From positions 62,001 to 126,000 of the forward strand of contig NZ_JAQZAO010000010.1 of assembly GCF_028737315.1 (NCBI RefSeq): a stretch of DNA of 64,000 nucleotides, read 5' to 3'. This document shows, piece by piece, positions 7,721 through 18,751 of the stretch; positions within the stretch are counted from its first letter, which is position 1; the number at the start of each line of letters is the position of its first letter. The position numbers were made by a program, and so were the translations under genes. The stretch is from Actinomycetospora lemnae (GTDB lineage: Bacteria; Actinomycetota; Actinomycetes; Mycobacteriales; Pseudonocardiaceae). The notes below the pieces were generated by a model. That model did no database searches, had not been told where the DNA came from, and saw only the letters and a program-made list of their open reading frames with translations.

Positions 7721-9148
7721 ATGACCGAGCGGACCCCGATCGCCGCCGAGGACGAGCTCTGGCTGCGGATCGACCGGCCGACCAACGTCCTCGGCATCGT
7801 CTCGGTCATCTGGACGGCCACCCCGGTCGACCCCGCGGCGCTGCGCCGCCTCCTCCTCGAGCGGGTCGTGGACCCCCACCCCGTCTTCCGGTGCCGTCCC
7901 GTGCTCGACGACGCGGCGGGCGTCGCGGTCTGGGAGGAGGACCCGGACTTCGACCTCGACCGCCACCTGCTCGTCGAACCCCTCCCGCCCGGGCGGCCCC
8001 GCGCCGTGCTGCAGCAGGAGGTGGGCCGGCTGCGCAGCACCCCGGTCGACCTCACGCGCCCGCCGTGGACCGTGCACCTGCTCCAGGGCTACGGCCGGGG
8101 CAGCGCGATGGTCGTCCGGGCGCACCACGCGCTCGCGGACGGCGTGCGCATGACGCGGCTGCTGCTCGCCCTGCTCGACCCCCTCGACGGCGACCGCGCC
8201 GACGCGGTGCCGGTGGCGACGCACGGCGCCGACGGGGTCGTGCCCGGCGTCCTCGACGCCCTGCTCGACGTCGGGCGCCGCCCGTGGCGTGCCGTCGGCG
8301 CCGGCCTCCGGCTGGCGACGTCGGCGATCGACACCGCGATCGAGACGGTCGCGATCCTCGGCTGGGTCAACCCGCGCACGGCCTGGTCGGGGCCGCCCGG
8401 TCCGGAGAAGACGGCCGCCTGGAGCGAGGCGATCCCGCTCGACCTGCTGGCCCACCTGGCCCACGAGGACGGGGCGACCGTGAACGACGTGTGCCTCGCC
8501 CTGCTCGGGGGCGCCATCGCCCGCGCGCACGGGGAGGCCCACGGCGGCCCGACGCCGTCCGACCTCGCCTGGATGGTGCCGGTCAACCTCGACCCCCTCG
8601 AGGCGGGGCCGCCCGAGCGCCTGGGCAACCACTTCGCGCTCGTGCTCGTCGCCCTGCCCCTGCGCGGCCCGTTCCGCGCCCGGCTGGCGGAGGTCCACGC
8701 CCGCGTCGAGCGCATCCGGCACAGCTGGGAGCCGGTGCTGACCCACGGGCTCCAGCGGCTCCTGGGCCGCGCGCCCACGTCGATCGGCACCGCGCTGAGC
8801 GACCTCCTCGCCGACAAGGCCATCGGCGTGATCACCAACGTCCCCGGCCCGCGGACCCCGATGGCGCTCGCCGGCGCCGAGGTCACCGGCCTCGTCGGCT
8901 GGGCACCGTGCAGCGCCGACCAGGTGCTCACCGCCTGCATCGTCAGCTACGCCGGCGCCGTGCGGATCGGCTTCGGCGCCGACCTGTGCCGCGTCGGCGA
9001 CGCCCGCGTCCTGGTCCGCGCGCTGGACGACGAGCTGGCCGCCGTCCTGCGCTCCCGCCGGTGCGGCCGCCGGCCCACGCCGCCCGACCCGCCCGGCCCG
9101 CCCGACCCGCCCGACCCGTCAGCCCCGAGCCCGAGGAGGGCACGATGA
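7721..9148 (+). CDS. Wax ester synthase/diacylglycerol acyltransferase, 475 aa
   Basis: This is a WS/DGAT family acyltransferase that joins fatty acyl-CoA to diacylglycerol or a long-chain alcohol. The catalytic HHxxxDG motif is HHALADG at residues 135-141. Other family segments are RTPIAAEDELWLRIDRP at the start, PEKTAAWSEAIPL, GATVNDVCLALLGGAI, and the late NVPGPRTPMALAG block. The C terminus is a Pro/Asp repeat (PPDPPGPPDPPDP). ATG at 7721 follows GGAGGG. The stop overlaps the next gene as ATGA, so this heads a three-gene lipid operon. Mycobacterial Tgs1, the triacylglycerol synthase of hypoxia, is a DosR-regulon member of the same family; whether wax ester or triacylglycerol is made here cannot be told. 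Confidence 0.93.
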   Translation: MTERTPIAAEDELWLRIDRPTNVLGIVSVIWTATPVDPAALRRLLLERVVDPHPVFRCRPVLDDAAGVAVWEEDPDFDLDRHLLVEPLPPGRPRAVLQQEVGRLRSTPVDLTRPPWTVHLLQGYGRGSAMVVRAHHALADGVRMTRLLLALLDPLDGDRADAVPVATHGADGVVPGVLDALLDVGRRPWRAVGAGLRLATSAIDTAIETVAILGWVNPRTAWSGPPGPEKTAAWSEAIPLDLLAHLAHEDGATVNDVCLALLGGAIARAHGEAHGGPTPSDLAWMVPVNLDPLEAGPPERLGNHFALVLVALPLRGPFRARLAEVHARVERIRHSWEPVLTHGLQRLLGRAPTSIGTALSDLLADKAIGVITNVPGPRTPMALAGAEVTGLVGWAPCSADQVLTACIVSYAGAVRIGFGADLCRVGDARVLVRALDDELAAVLRSRRCGRRPTPPDPPGPPDPPDPSAPSPRRAR

Positions 9149-10662
9149 GCCTCAACCTGGCCGTCCTGTTGCGCGAGTCCGCGCGGCGGCGTCCCGACCA
9201 CACCGCGATCATCGCCGACGAGCACCGGCTGACCTGGGCCGAGCTCGACGCGGCGGCCGACCGGATGGCCGAGGGTCTGCGCCGCCACGGGCTGAGCCCG
9301 GGCGACACCGTCGCGCTGCAGCTGCCCAACGTGCCGCAGTTCGCGATCGCCTGGTTCGGCATCCTCAAGGCCGGCCTCGTCGCCGTCCCGATGAACGTGC
9401 TGTTCAAGGACCGCGAGGTCGCCTACGTGCTCGCGCACTCGGAGGCCCGGACCCTGCTGACCTGGCAGGACTGCGCCGAGGCCGCGGCCAAGGGCGCCGC
9501 CGAGGCCGGGGTCACCGACGTGTTCACCCTCGGCCGGCCCGACGCCGAGGACCTGCCGGGGCGGCCCTTCGAGGAGCTGCTGGCCGACCCGCCCGACGAC
9601 CCCGACGGCGTGCTCGTCCCGCGCGACCCCGGCGACGTGGCCGCGGTGGTCTACACCGCGGGCACGACCGGTCGCCCCAAGGGCGCCGAGCTCACCCACT
9701 TCCAGCTGTTCATGAACGCCGACACCCCGGGCCGGCTGTTCGGGATCCGCGACGACGACGTGGTCATGGTCGCGCTGCCGCTGTTCCACGTCTTCGCCCT
9801 GTCGAGCCAGCTGGACGTGTGCGCGCGGTTCGGCGCCACGATGACGCTGGTGCCGCGCTTCGAGCCGGGGCGCGTGCTCGAGGTGATGGAGCGCGACGGG
9901 GTGACCGTGTTCGAGGGCGTCCCGACCATGTACGTCGCGCTGCTCGAGCACCCCGACCGGGCCACCCGTGACCTGCAAGCCCTGCGTGTCGGCATCTCGG
10001 GCGGGGCCCCGATGCCCGCGGAGGTGCTCGACTCGGTCGAACGCGAGTTCGGCATCGTGGTCCTCGAGGGCTACGGCCTGTCCGAGACCGCCTCGACGAC
10101 GACGTTCAACAGCAGCGCCGAGGACCGCCGCATCTACAGCGCCGGCAAGCCCATCTACGGGGTCGACGTGGAGGTCCGCAACCCGGACGGCCACCGGCTC
10201 CCCCACGGGCCCGACCACCTCGGCGAGCTCGTGGTGCGCGGCGTCAACGTCATGCGGGGCTACCGCGGCGACCCGGAGACCACCGCCGCCACGCTGGTCG
10301 ACGGGTGGCTCCACACCGGCGACCGGGGCTACATCGACGAGGACGGCTTCGTGTTCGTCGTCGGCCGGACCTCCGAGCTGATCATCCGCGGCGGCTACAA
10401 CATCCATCCCCGCGAGGTCGAGGACGTGCTCTACACCCATCCCGCCGTCCGCGAGGCCGCCGTCATCGGGATCCCCGACCACCGGCTCGGCCAGGAGGTG
10501 CACGCGGTCGTCGCCCTGCGGCCGGGCGCCGACGCCTCCGAGCAGGAGCTGATCGCGTACGTCCGCGAGCGGGTGGCCTCCTACAAGTACCCGCGGTCGG
10601 TCGAGTTCCGGGACGAGCTGCCGACCGGCGCCAGCGGCAAGATCCTCAAGCGCGCGCTGTGA
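9145..10662 (+). CDS. Long-chain acyl-CoA synthetase, 505 aa
   Basis: This is an adenylate-forming (ANL) acyl-CoA ligase that activates fatty acids with ATP and CoA. Motifs in order are the P-loop-like [18 protein letters not shown] (about 169-186), the A5 motif EGYGLSETASTTTFN, the hinge region with GWLHTGDRGYIDEDGFVFVVGR, and the catalytic Lys in GASGKILKRAL at the extreme C terminus. All residues for both half reactions seem present. The ATG overlaps the WS/DGAT stop (ATGA), and GAGGAGGG precedes it. Placed between two WS/DGAT genes, it is a natural supplier of acyl-CoA. The exact chain-length range is unknown. Confidence 0.93.
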   Translation: MSLNLAVLLRESARRRPDHTAIIADEHRLTWAELDAAADRMAEGLRRHGLSPGDTVALQLPNVPQFAIAWFGILKAGLVAVPMNVLFKDREVAYVLAHSEARTLLTWQDCAEAAAKGAAEAGVTDVFTLGRPDAEDLPGRPFEELLADPPDDPDGVLVPRDPGDVAAVVYTAGTTGRPKGAELTHFQLFMNADTPGRLFGIRDDDVVMVALPLFHVFALSSQLDVCARFGATMTLVPRFEPGRVLEVMERDGVTVFEGVPTMYVALLEHPDRATRDLQALRVGISGGAPMPAEVLDSVEREFGIVVLEGYGLSETASTTTFNSSAEDRRIYSAGKPIYGVDVEVRNPDGHRLPHGPDHLGELVVRGVNVMRGYRGDPETTAATLVDGWLHTGDRGYIDEDGFVFVVGRTSELIIRGGYNIHPREVEDVLYTHPAVREAAVIGIPDHRLGQEVHAVVALRPGADASEQELIAYVRERVASYKYPRSVEFRDELPTGASGKILKRAL

Positions 10663-12041
10663 CCGCGGAGCCGATGACCCCGCTGGACGCGGCCTTCCTC
10701 GAGCTCGAGGACGCCGAGCCCGAGGTGTCCATGGCGATCGCCTCGATCGCCGTGTTCGCCGGGCCGGCGCCGGCCGTTGAGGAGTTCGCGGCGCACCTGG
10801 CCGGGCGCCTCCCGCTCATCCCCCGCTACCGGCAGAAGGTGCGGCGGGTGCCCCTCGACCTCGGGCCCCCCGTGTGGGTCGACGACCCGGACTTCGCCCT
10901 GCGGCACCACCTCGTCCGTGTGGCGCTGCCGGCGCCGGGCGGCGACGCCGAGCTGACGGCGCTCATGGGCCGGGTGATGGCCGCGCGTCTCGACCGGGAC
11001 CGCCCGCTGTGGCGCTACTGGCTGGTCGAGGGGCTCGCCGACGGCCGGTGGGCCCTGATCTCCCAGGTCCACCACTGCATGGTCGACGGCGTGTCCGGCA
11101 CCGACCTCTACGGCGTCGTGCTCGACACCGGGCCGACACCGCGCCCGCCCGCCGCGCCCACACCCGCCCCGCTGCGGGAGCCGTCGGCCGCCGCCCTGCT
11201 GGTGCACGCGGCCCGCGACCTGCTCGCCCAGCCGCTGGCGGTGGCGCGGGACGCCGCCGCGCTGCTCGTCCACCCCGGCGAGGGCGGGCGCCGCGTCGCC
11301 GCCCTCGCGCGGGGCGGCACCGCCCTGCTGACGAGCCTGTGGCCGACCGCGCCGTCCTCGCTGACCGGCCCGCGCCACCGGCCGCGGCACTACGCCGTCG
11401 CCCGCGGCCGGGTCGACGACGTCCGGGCGATCCGGCACCGGTACGGCGGGACGTTCAACGACGTGGTGCTCGCGGCGGTCACCGCGGGCTTCCGCACGCT
11501 GCTGCGCTCCCGCAGCGAGGAGCCCGTCCGCGCGGCGGTCCGGACCCTGGTGCCGGTCTCGGTGCGGGCCCGGGGCGACGAGGCGTCCCGCGGCAACCAG
11601 GTCTCGCTCCTGCTGCCGCAGCTGCCCGTCGAGGTCGACGACCCCGTCGAGCGGCTGGCCGCGACCGTCGCGGAGCTGGAGGCGTGCAAGGCCGCCCACG
11701 AGGCCGAGGCCGGCCTCCTGATCACCGAGATGGTCCGTCACGAGCCCTACGCCCTGGTCGGTCGCGGTGTGCGGTGGGCCTCCCGGATGTCCCAGCGGTC
11801 GGTCGTCACGGTCGCCACCGACGTGCCGGGACCGCGCGAGACGCTCTTCGGCCTGGGCCGCGAGCTCCTCGAGATCATTCCCTACGTCCCGATCGGCAGC
11901 ACCGCGCAGATCGGGGTCTCGATCATGACCTACCGCGGCGGGCTGGTCGTCGGGCTCACCGGCGACGAATCGGTCGAGGACCTCGACGTGCTCGCCCGCG
12001 CCATCGAGGACGAGCTGCGCCTGCTCGCCGCCGAGCCGTGA
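10659..12041 (+). CDS. Second wax ester synthase/diacylglycerol acyltransferase, about 460 aa
   Basis: This WS/DGAT protein carries the catalytic HHCMVDG at residues 138-144 (counting from GTG), the opening MTPLDAAFLELED, a middle FNDVVLAAVTAGFRTLL and the terminal block TVATDVPGPRETLFGLGRELLEIIPYVP. It is more canonical than the first copy at 7721-9148, whose opening is divergent. The GTG at 10659 overlaps the preceding stop (GTGA) and is chosen for coupling; ATG at 10674 is equally consistent with family starts and has GGAG nearby. With the acyl-CoA synthetase it forms a cassette for storage-lipid synthesis. It converges on the dosR-like gene with 49 bp between stops. Confidence 0.92.
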   Translation: MTAEPMTPLDAAFLELEDAEPEVSMAIASIAVFAGPAPAVEEFAAHLAGRLPLIPRYRQKVRRVPLDLGPPVWVDDPDFALRHHLVRVALPAPGGDAELTALMGRVMAARLDRDRPLWRYWLVEGLADGRWALISQVHHCMVDGVSGTDLYGVVLDTGPTPRPPAAPTPAPLREPSAAALLVHAARDLLAQPLAVARDAAALLVHPGEGGRRVAALARGGTALLTSLWPTAPSSLTGPRHRPRHYAVARGRVDDVRAIRHRYGGTFNDVVLAAVTAGFRTLLRSRSEEPVRAAVRTLVPVSVRARGDEASRGNQVSLLLPQLPVEVDDPVERLAATVAELEACKAAHEAEAGLLITEMVRHEPYALVGRGVRWASRMSQRSVVTVATDVPGPRETLFGLGRELLEIIPYVPIGSTAQIGVSIMTYRGGLVVGLTGDESVEDLDVLARAIEDELRLLAAEP

Positions 12042-12090
12042 CCGATGAGCCGTACCGCCGGACCGTGACCCGGTCAGGCCGGGGCCACCG

Positions 12091-12732
12091 TCAGCCGGCC
12101 TCCTCGCTCTTGACCTTGTTGGCCAGGACCGCGGCCTGCACCCGGCGCTGCATCCCCAGCTTGGAGAGCAGGGCCGAGACGTAGTTCTTCACCGTCTTCT
12201 CCGCCAGGAACATCCGCTGGCCGATCTCCCGGTTGGTCAGCCCCTCGCCGATGTAGCCCAGCACCTCCCGCTCCTTGGCGGTCAGCTCCGCCAGCGGGTC
12301 CGGCGCCTCGGTGCGCGTCCGGAAGCGGTTCATCAGCGCCGACGCGGCGCGCCCGTCCAGCAGCGACCGCCCGGAGCCCACCTCCCGCACCGCGTTGACG
12401 ATGTCGTTCCCGCGCACGTCCTTGATGACGTAGCCCGAGGCCCCCGCCAGCACCGCGTCGAACATCGCCTGCTCGTCGGTGAACGAGGTCAGCATGAGAC
12501 ACGCCAGCTCCGGCATCCGGGAGCGCAGCTCCCGGCACAGCTCGATCCCCGTCCCGTCGGGCAGCCGCACGTCCAGCACCGCCACCCGCGGGCGCAACGC
12601 CGGGATCCGCGCCAACGCCTCGGCCACCGACCCGGCACCGCCGACGACCTCGAGGTCGTCCTGGGCGTCGAGCAGGTCGGCGACACCCCGCCGCACCACC
12701 TCGTGGTCGTCCACCAGGAACACCGTGATCAC
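12091..12732 (-). CDS. devR: DosR/DevR-type NarL-family response regulator, 213 aa
   Basis: This is a receiver plus LuxR-type HTH regulator. It starts [16 protein letters not shown], with the acidic pair D8-D9, phospho-acceptor D54 in [10 protein letters not shown], and conserved LTSF and GYVIKD (Lys104). The output domain has [18 protein letters not shown] and [18 protein letters not shown]. Residue numbering matches mycobacterial DosR: K179, K182 and N183, the known base-contacting residues, are all present. Thr198 and Thr205, reported PknH targets in that protein, are Val and Asn here. GTG at 12732 follows GGAGGATAG. No sensor kinase of the DosS/DosT type lies beside it in this window, so its partner must be elsewhere. 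It is the likely regulator of the palindromic boxes described here. Confidence 0.92.
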   Translation of the reverse strand: MITVFLVDDHEVVRRGVADLLDAQDDLEVVGGAGSVAEALARIPALRPRVAVLDVRLPDGTGIELCRELRSRMPELACLMLTSFTDEQAMFDAVLAGASGYVIKDVRGNDIVNAVREVGSGRSLLDGRAASALMNRFRTRTEAPDPLAELTAKEREVLGYIGEGLTNREIGQRMFLAEKTVKNYVSALLSKLGMQRRVQAAVLANKVKSEEAG

Positions 12733-13072
12733 GGCACTATCCTCCACTGCAGCTCTGCGGGTTCGCGAGGACGGACCCGGGGACGTGACGACGACGCCCC
12801 GTGGTCGGTCAGGGGCGGGACCGGCGACGGCCGCCCGAGGCGCGCGACGAGGTCCACGCCGACCAGCATCGACCGTCGCGGCCACCGTGGACAGGGTCGA
12901 ACGTCCCGACGATCACGGGACCGCCGGGGCCCGCCGCCCGGCACCTCCGGCCGGGACGTGCGACCGGTCCACGCGATGACCGAACGGCCGCCCCGGCGGG
13001 GCCCTCCGCCCGTGGGCAACGGCCGCCCCGGCGCGGAACCGTCGACGCCGACACCGACGCAGGGGGGCGAGC
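12733..13072. other. Intergenic region between devR-like gene and membrane/ATPase operon
   Basis: This 340-bp divergent region has no credible ORF. The one recognisable element is a DosR-type box at 12894-12907, almost in the middle (161 bp from the regulator start, 165 bp from 13073), so it could serve autoregulation, the ATPase operon or both. No clear -10/-35 was seen. Confidence 0.5.
12894..12907. promoter_or_regulatory. DosR-type box GGGTCGAACGTCCC
   Basis: Exact GGGNC-N4-GNCCC copy with the GAAC centre in the divergent region between the regulator gene and the DoxX-like/P-type ATPase operon. It may mediate autoregulation. Confidence 0.65.
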
Positions 13073-13545
13073 ATGACGACGAGCACCGCACGGGCCGCGT
13101 ACCGACGGGGCCGTGCGCGTCCGGGGCGACGCCCGGCGGGGCCGTGGACGACGGCGGCCCGCCTCGCGTTCGGCGGCTTCTTCCTCGCGATGGCGGCGTA
13201 CAACGCGGTGGTGGTCGCGCCCCACGCCACCGACGCCTACCGCGGGGTCGCCGCCGTCGCGTGGCCGGGCGTCGACCGCCTGGTGCTCGACCTGGTCGTG
13301 CCGTGGGCGACCCCGCTCGCGGTGGCCCTCGTGGTGTTCGAGGTCGGGGTGGCCGTCCTCGTGCTCTCCGCCGGTCGCGCGGTGCGCGTGGGCCTGGTCG
13401 CCGCGGTGGTGTTCATGATCGCGCTGGCTCCGCTGATGTCGTGGTACGAGCTGGCGAACGTCCCGCTCGTCGCCCTGGCGCTGGTCCTGCTCACCCGCGA
13501 GCACGACCGGGGTCTGCTCGCCGTGCTGCGCGGCTCTCCCCGCCC

Positions 13546-13549
<4 letters not shown>
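13073..13549 (+). CDS. Small membrane protein, DoxX-like, 158 aa
   Basis: A basic N terminus of about 27 residues is followed by four hydrophobic segments: [20 protein letters not shown], a central helix around [36 protein letters not shown] and [12 protein letters not shown]. The arrangement resembles DoxX-like or similar four-helix membrane proteins; no catalytic residues are evident. ATG at 13073 follows AGGGGGGCG. The stop overlaps the P-type ATPase start (GTGA), so this opens a three-gene operon with the ATPase and another four-helix membrane protein. A role assisting the ATPase is inferred only from position. Confidence 0.72.
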
Positions 13550-16070
<2,521 letters not shown>

Positions 16071-16074
<4 letters not shown>

Positions 16075-16508
16075 TCACGATCCCCCGCCTCGAGGCGGAC
16101 GCGGCCCGCCGCGTCCTCGTCCTGCTCGAGGGCCTGCTCGGGGCGAGTGCCGTGTACGGCGGCATCGGTCTCCTGACGGGCACGCTCGGCATGAGCGACG
16201 CGTGGCTCGCGGGCACGCCCTTCACCAGCTGGCGCTGGCCCGGGATCGCCCTGCTCCTCGTGGTCGCGGTGCCGATGCTCGCCGCGGCGGTCCTCGAGCT
16301 CCGCCGCCACCACCTCGCGCCCTCCGCGTCCGTGGTCGCCGGCGTGCTGCAGGTCGGGTGGATCGCGGTCCAGCTGCTGGTCATGCAGCGGTACTTCGTG
16401 CTCCAGCCGGTGGTCCTCCTCGTCGCCGCCGCGATCCTGCTCGTCGCCGGGCTCCGGGTCACCGGGGGGACGCGGCGAGGCGCTCCGGAGCACGCCGATC
16501 CTCGATGA
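16071..16508 (+). CDS. Four-helix membrane protein, 145 aa
   Basis: The protein has four hydrophobic helices: VLVLLEGLLGASAVYGGIGLL, IALLLVVAVPMLAAAVLEL, VVAGVLQVGWIAVQLLVM and VVLLVAAAILLVAGLRV. A PFTSWRWPGIAL loop lies between helices 1 and 2. I do not recognise a named family. The ATG at 16071 overlaps the ATPase stop (ATGA), and AGAGGAACG lies before it. The last 50 bases overlap the convergent hydrolase gene. It is the third gene of the ATPase operon, so it may share membrane-stress regulation with it. Confidence 0.78.
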
Positions 16509-17418
16509 GGTGTCGACGCAGGAACGCGAGGTGCTCGGCCGCGACCTCGTCGAACGTCCTCCCGTGGTAGACGTCGAAGTGCCCGACGGGGAGGAGCTTG
16601 ACCTCGGCGCGCGGCGCCCGCGCCGCCCGGTCCGCGACGAAGCGCCACGAGATCTCCGTGTCGTCCCGGGCCAGGGTCACGAGCAGCGGCATCCCGAGGC
16701 GCTCCATGGTGCCCGCGCGGTACCGCGGGGCGTGCAGCAGGAAGCGCGGGGTCACGCGGTTCTCCCAGGTGGGGCTGGTCGTCTCGAGGTCGTGGAACCA
16801 CCCGGCGAGCCCGGGATCGCTGAAGACCGCCCGGTCCATCGGTCCGAAGACCGCGATGTAGTGCGGCGACCGGTGCAGGAGCCCGCGCGCCTCGTCGACC
16901 ACCGCCGCGGCGACCAGCCGCGCGGTGGCGCGGGCGACCTCACCCCATCCCAGCCCGCGCTGCGCCATCTCCCGTCGCAGGTCGCCCCGGCCCCGCCACA
17001 CGTCCAGGGCGGGGACGTTCGCGACGACGGCGGCGATCGACGGGTCGTCGGCGGCGAGCTCGACGACGTGGCTGCCGCCCAGTGACGACCCCCAGAGCGC
17101 GACGGCGTCCCCGTCCACCTCGGGCTGCTCCCGGGCGAGCTCCACGGCGCGGCGGAGATCGGCACGCTGGCGTGCCGCGTCGACCAGCTGGCGCGGGGAG
17201 CCGTCGCTCTCCCCGAAGTGGCGGTAGTCGAAGAGGAGCACGGCGAGGCCGCCGGCCACGAAGCGTTCGGCGTAGGACGGGAGGAGCGCGTCCATCGTCC
17301 CGGAGAACCCGTGCGCCATGACCACGCAGGGCGCGGGCGCGTCGCCGGCGGGCCGGTGGAGGCGACCGCGGCAGGTGAGCCCGCCGGAGGTGAACGCGAC
17401 GGGGCGGGTCGCCGTCAT
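16459..17418 (-). CDS. Alpha/beta-hydrolase, 319 aa
   Basis: This is a hydrolase of the peptidase/dienelactone-like alpha/beta type. It has the oxyanion strand VVMAHGFSGTMDALLPSYAERF, the DYRHFGESDGSPRQLVD loop, the nucleophile elbow ALWGSSLGGSHVVELAA (GxSxG), and a late catalytic pair around LARDDTEISWRF and PVGHFDVYHG. No signal peptide is present. The start overlaps the flavodoxin gene upstream as ATGA (17415-17418), and the end overlaps the convergent membrane protein. It is the last gene of a minus-strand series led by the DUF1876 protein and a DosR-type box at 19115. Substrate is unknown. Confidence 0.85.
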   Translation of the reverse strand: MTATRPVAFTSGGLTCRGRLHRPAGDAPAPCVVMAHGFSGTMDALLPSYAERFVAGGLAVLLFDYRHFGESDGSPRQLVDAARQRADLRRAVELAREQPEVDGDAVALWGSSLGGSHVVELAADDPSIAAVVANVPALDVWRGRGDLRREMAQRGLGWGEVARATARLVAAAVVDEARGLLHRSPHYIAVFGPMDRAVFSDPGLAGWFHDLETTSPTWENRVTPRFLLHAPRYRAGTMERLGMPLLVTLARDDTEISWRFVADRAARAPRAEVKLLPVGHFDVYHGRTFDEVAAEHLAFLRRHLIEDRRAPERLAASPR

Positions 17419-17969
17419 GCCCGGGCGGCGGGCGCCCGGTCACGGCGACCGGTCGGGGCGGGCAGGGTCGTGAGCACCCGGGCCACCCCGTCGGTCCAGG
17501 TGTCGATGCGGTCCCAGTCGCGGTAGTCGCCGGCACCGCGGGTGAGGGCGAACATCAGCAGCCACCCGAGCAGCGGCAGGTGGTCGTCGCGGATCACCCC
17601 GCTGACGACGAGGTGGTCGCGGAAGCTGACCCGGTCGGTGAGCTCCTCCACCAGCAGCGCCGGCTGCATCCCCGCGAGCAGGGACCACGGGAACCGCAGC
17701 GCGGCGGGCATCCCCACGCTGAGGAGCCAGACCGGCTTGGCGGCCAGCTCCGGGGCGTGCTCGGCGACGAACGCCCGGGCCTCGGGCAGCCAGCGCTGGC
17801 CGTGCACGGCGCTGGCGATGACGAAGGCGTCGAAGGACTCCGGGGCGGCCGTGTGGGCGAGCTCCTGGACCTCGACGTCGAGGCCGTACCGTCGCAACCG
17901 GGCGCCGACGTGCTCCGCGATCTCGCGGGTCGACCCGTGCGCCGTGGCGTACCCGACCAGGACCTTCAT
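17415..17969 (-). CDS. Flavodoxin-domain protein, 184 aa
   Basis: This is a flavodoxin-like protein with the FMN phosphate-binding motif in MKVLVGYATAHGSTREIAEHVGARL, then FDAFVIASAVHGQRWLPEARAFV and KPVWLLSVGMP. The pattern is close to HemG-type protoporphyrinogen oxidase and other long-chain flavodoxin-domain proteins. It would carry electrons or act as a small FMN oxidoreductase in the cytoplasm; the partner is unknown. ATG at 17969 follows GAGGAGGCCGACG. No DosR-type box was found in the 103 bp before it, so it probably reads through from the DUF302 gene and methyltransferase remnant. Confidence 0.86.
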   Translation of the reverse strand: MKVLVGYATAHGSTREIAEHVGARLRRYGLDVEVQELAHTAAPESFDAFVIASAVHGQRWLPEARAFVAEHAPELAAKPVWLLSVGMPAALRFPWSLLAGMQPALLVEELTDRVSFRDHLVVSGVIRDDHLPLLGWLLMFALTRGAGDYRDWDRIDTWTDGVARVLTTLPAPTGRRDRAPAARA

Positions 17970-18072
17970 CGTCGGCCTCCTCGTGGTGTCGTGTCCGTCT
18001 GATGTGTCGGGTGCCCGGGCTCGCGGCGGAGCTCGACGAGTGCGTCGACCGCATCGCGCGTCGGCTCCCCCG

Positions 18073-18246
18073 TCACCCCCGCCCCTCCTCGGCCAGCCAC
18101 ACCGCGTTGCGGCCCTCGCCGCACGCGAGGTCGAGCGCCCGGCCCGTGGCCCGGCCCGCCAGGACCTCGTGCACCCACCAGTTGGGCGTCTCGCTCCACA
18201 GCAGGTCGCGGTCGGCGTACCGCGCGTCCCACGCCGTCGCGTCCAT
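18073..18246 (-). pseudogene. Truncated SAM-dependent methyltransferase (N-terminal 57 aa)
   Basis: The fragment MDATAWDARYADRDLLWSE, then NWWVHEVLAGRATGRALDLACGEGRNAVWLAEEGRG, is the beginning of a class I methyltransferase up to motif I (DLACGEGRNA). The frame then ends in TGA at 18073-18075, where a complete enzyme would continue for another 140 residues. The following bases before the flavodoxin gene do not encode the rest in any frame. The start overlaps the DUF302 stop (TGATG). It looks like a gene truncated by deletion; a functional mini-protein is unlikely. Confidence 0.7.
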
Positions 18247-18668
18247 CAGGGCCGTCCCCCGCCGGGTCCGGCCGGGGCTCCGGTCGCGGTCGCCCCGGCC
18301 AGGGCGTCACGGACGCGCTCGAGGCGGGCGCGTGCCTCCTCCGCGATCGGTGACAGCTCGGGGGTGCCGGTCATCGTCACCATCGCGCGCGGGTCGAGCA
18401 TCTCCACCAGGCTCGTCCCGCCCTCCGCCCGCACCGTCACCGTGCAGGGCAGCAGCAGGCCGACCGAGCGGTCGACCTCGAGCGCCCGGTACGCCAGCGA
18501 GGGGTTGCACGCGCCGAGGATCACGTAGTCCTCGAGCTCGACCCCGAGCTTCGCGTCCATCGTGGCCCGCACGTCGATCTCGGTCAGCACGCCGAAACCC
18601 TCGGCCGCGAGCGCCTCGCGCACCCGGGTCACCGCCTCGGCGTACGGCAGGTCCAACCGTGTCTCCAT
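18246..18668 (-). CDS. DUF302 domain protein, 140 aa
   Basis: The protein matches the DUF302 fold: YAEAVTRVREALAAEGFGVLTEIDVRATMDAKLG (in parts), then LEDYVILGACNPSLAYRALEVDRSVGLLLPCTVTV with the family Cys residues near 55 and 76. The C terminus is Ala/Gly/Pro-rich. DUF302 proteins are small and soluble; some are tied to thiol or metal stress, but no activity is established. ATG at 18668 follows GGAGGAGCGACG. It lies between the DUF1876 gene (83 bp) and a methyltransferase remnant that overlaps its stop by one base. Confidence 0.85.
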   Translation of the reverse strand: METRLDLPYAEAVTRVREALAAEGFGVLTEIDVRATMDAKLGVELEDYVILGACNPSLAYRALEVDRSVGLLLPCTVTVRAEGGTSLVEMLDPRAMVTMTGTPELSPIAEEARARLERVRDALAGATATGAPAGPGGGRP

Positions 18669-18751
18669 CGTCGCTCCTCCTCCACCGGCGCCGTCGCTGG
18701 TCCGCGGCGGACGCGCTCGGTCCTCGGGTCCGCCCTGGTCGACGTCCGTGG

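Noticed and set aside
9061-9120. PPDPPGPPDPPDP-coding repeat as a tandem DNA repeat or CRISPR-like array
   Set aside because: It is an imperfect protein-level Pro/Asp tail in the WS/DGAT frame without spacers.
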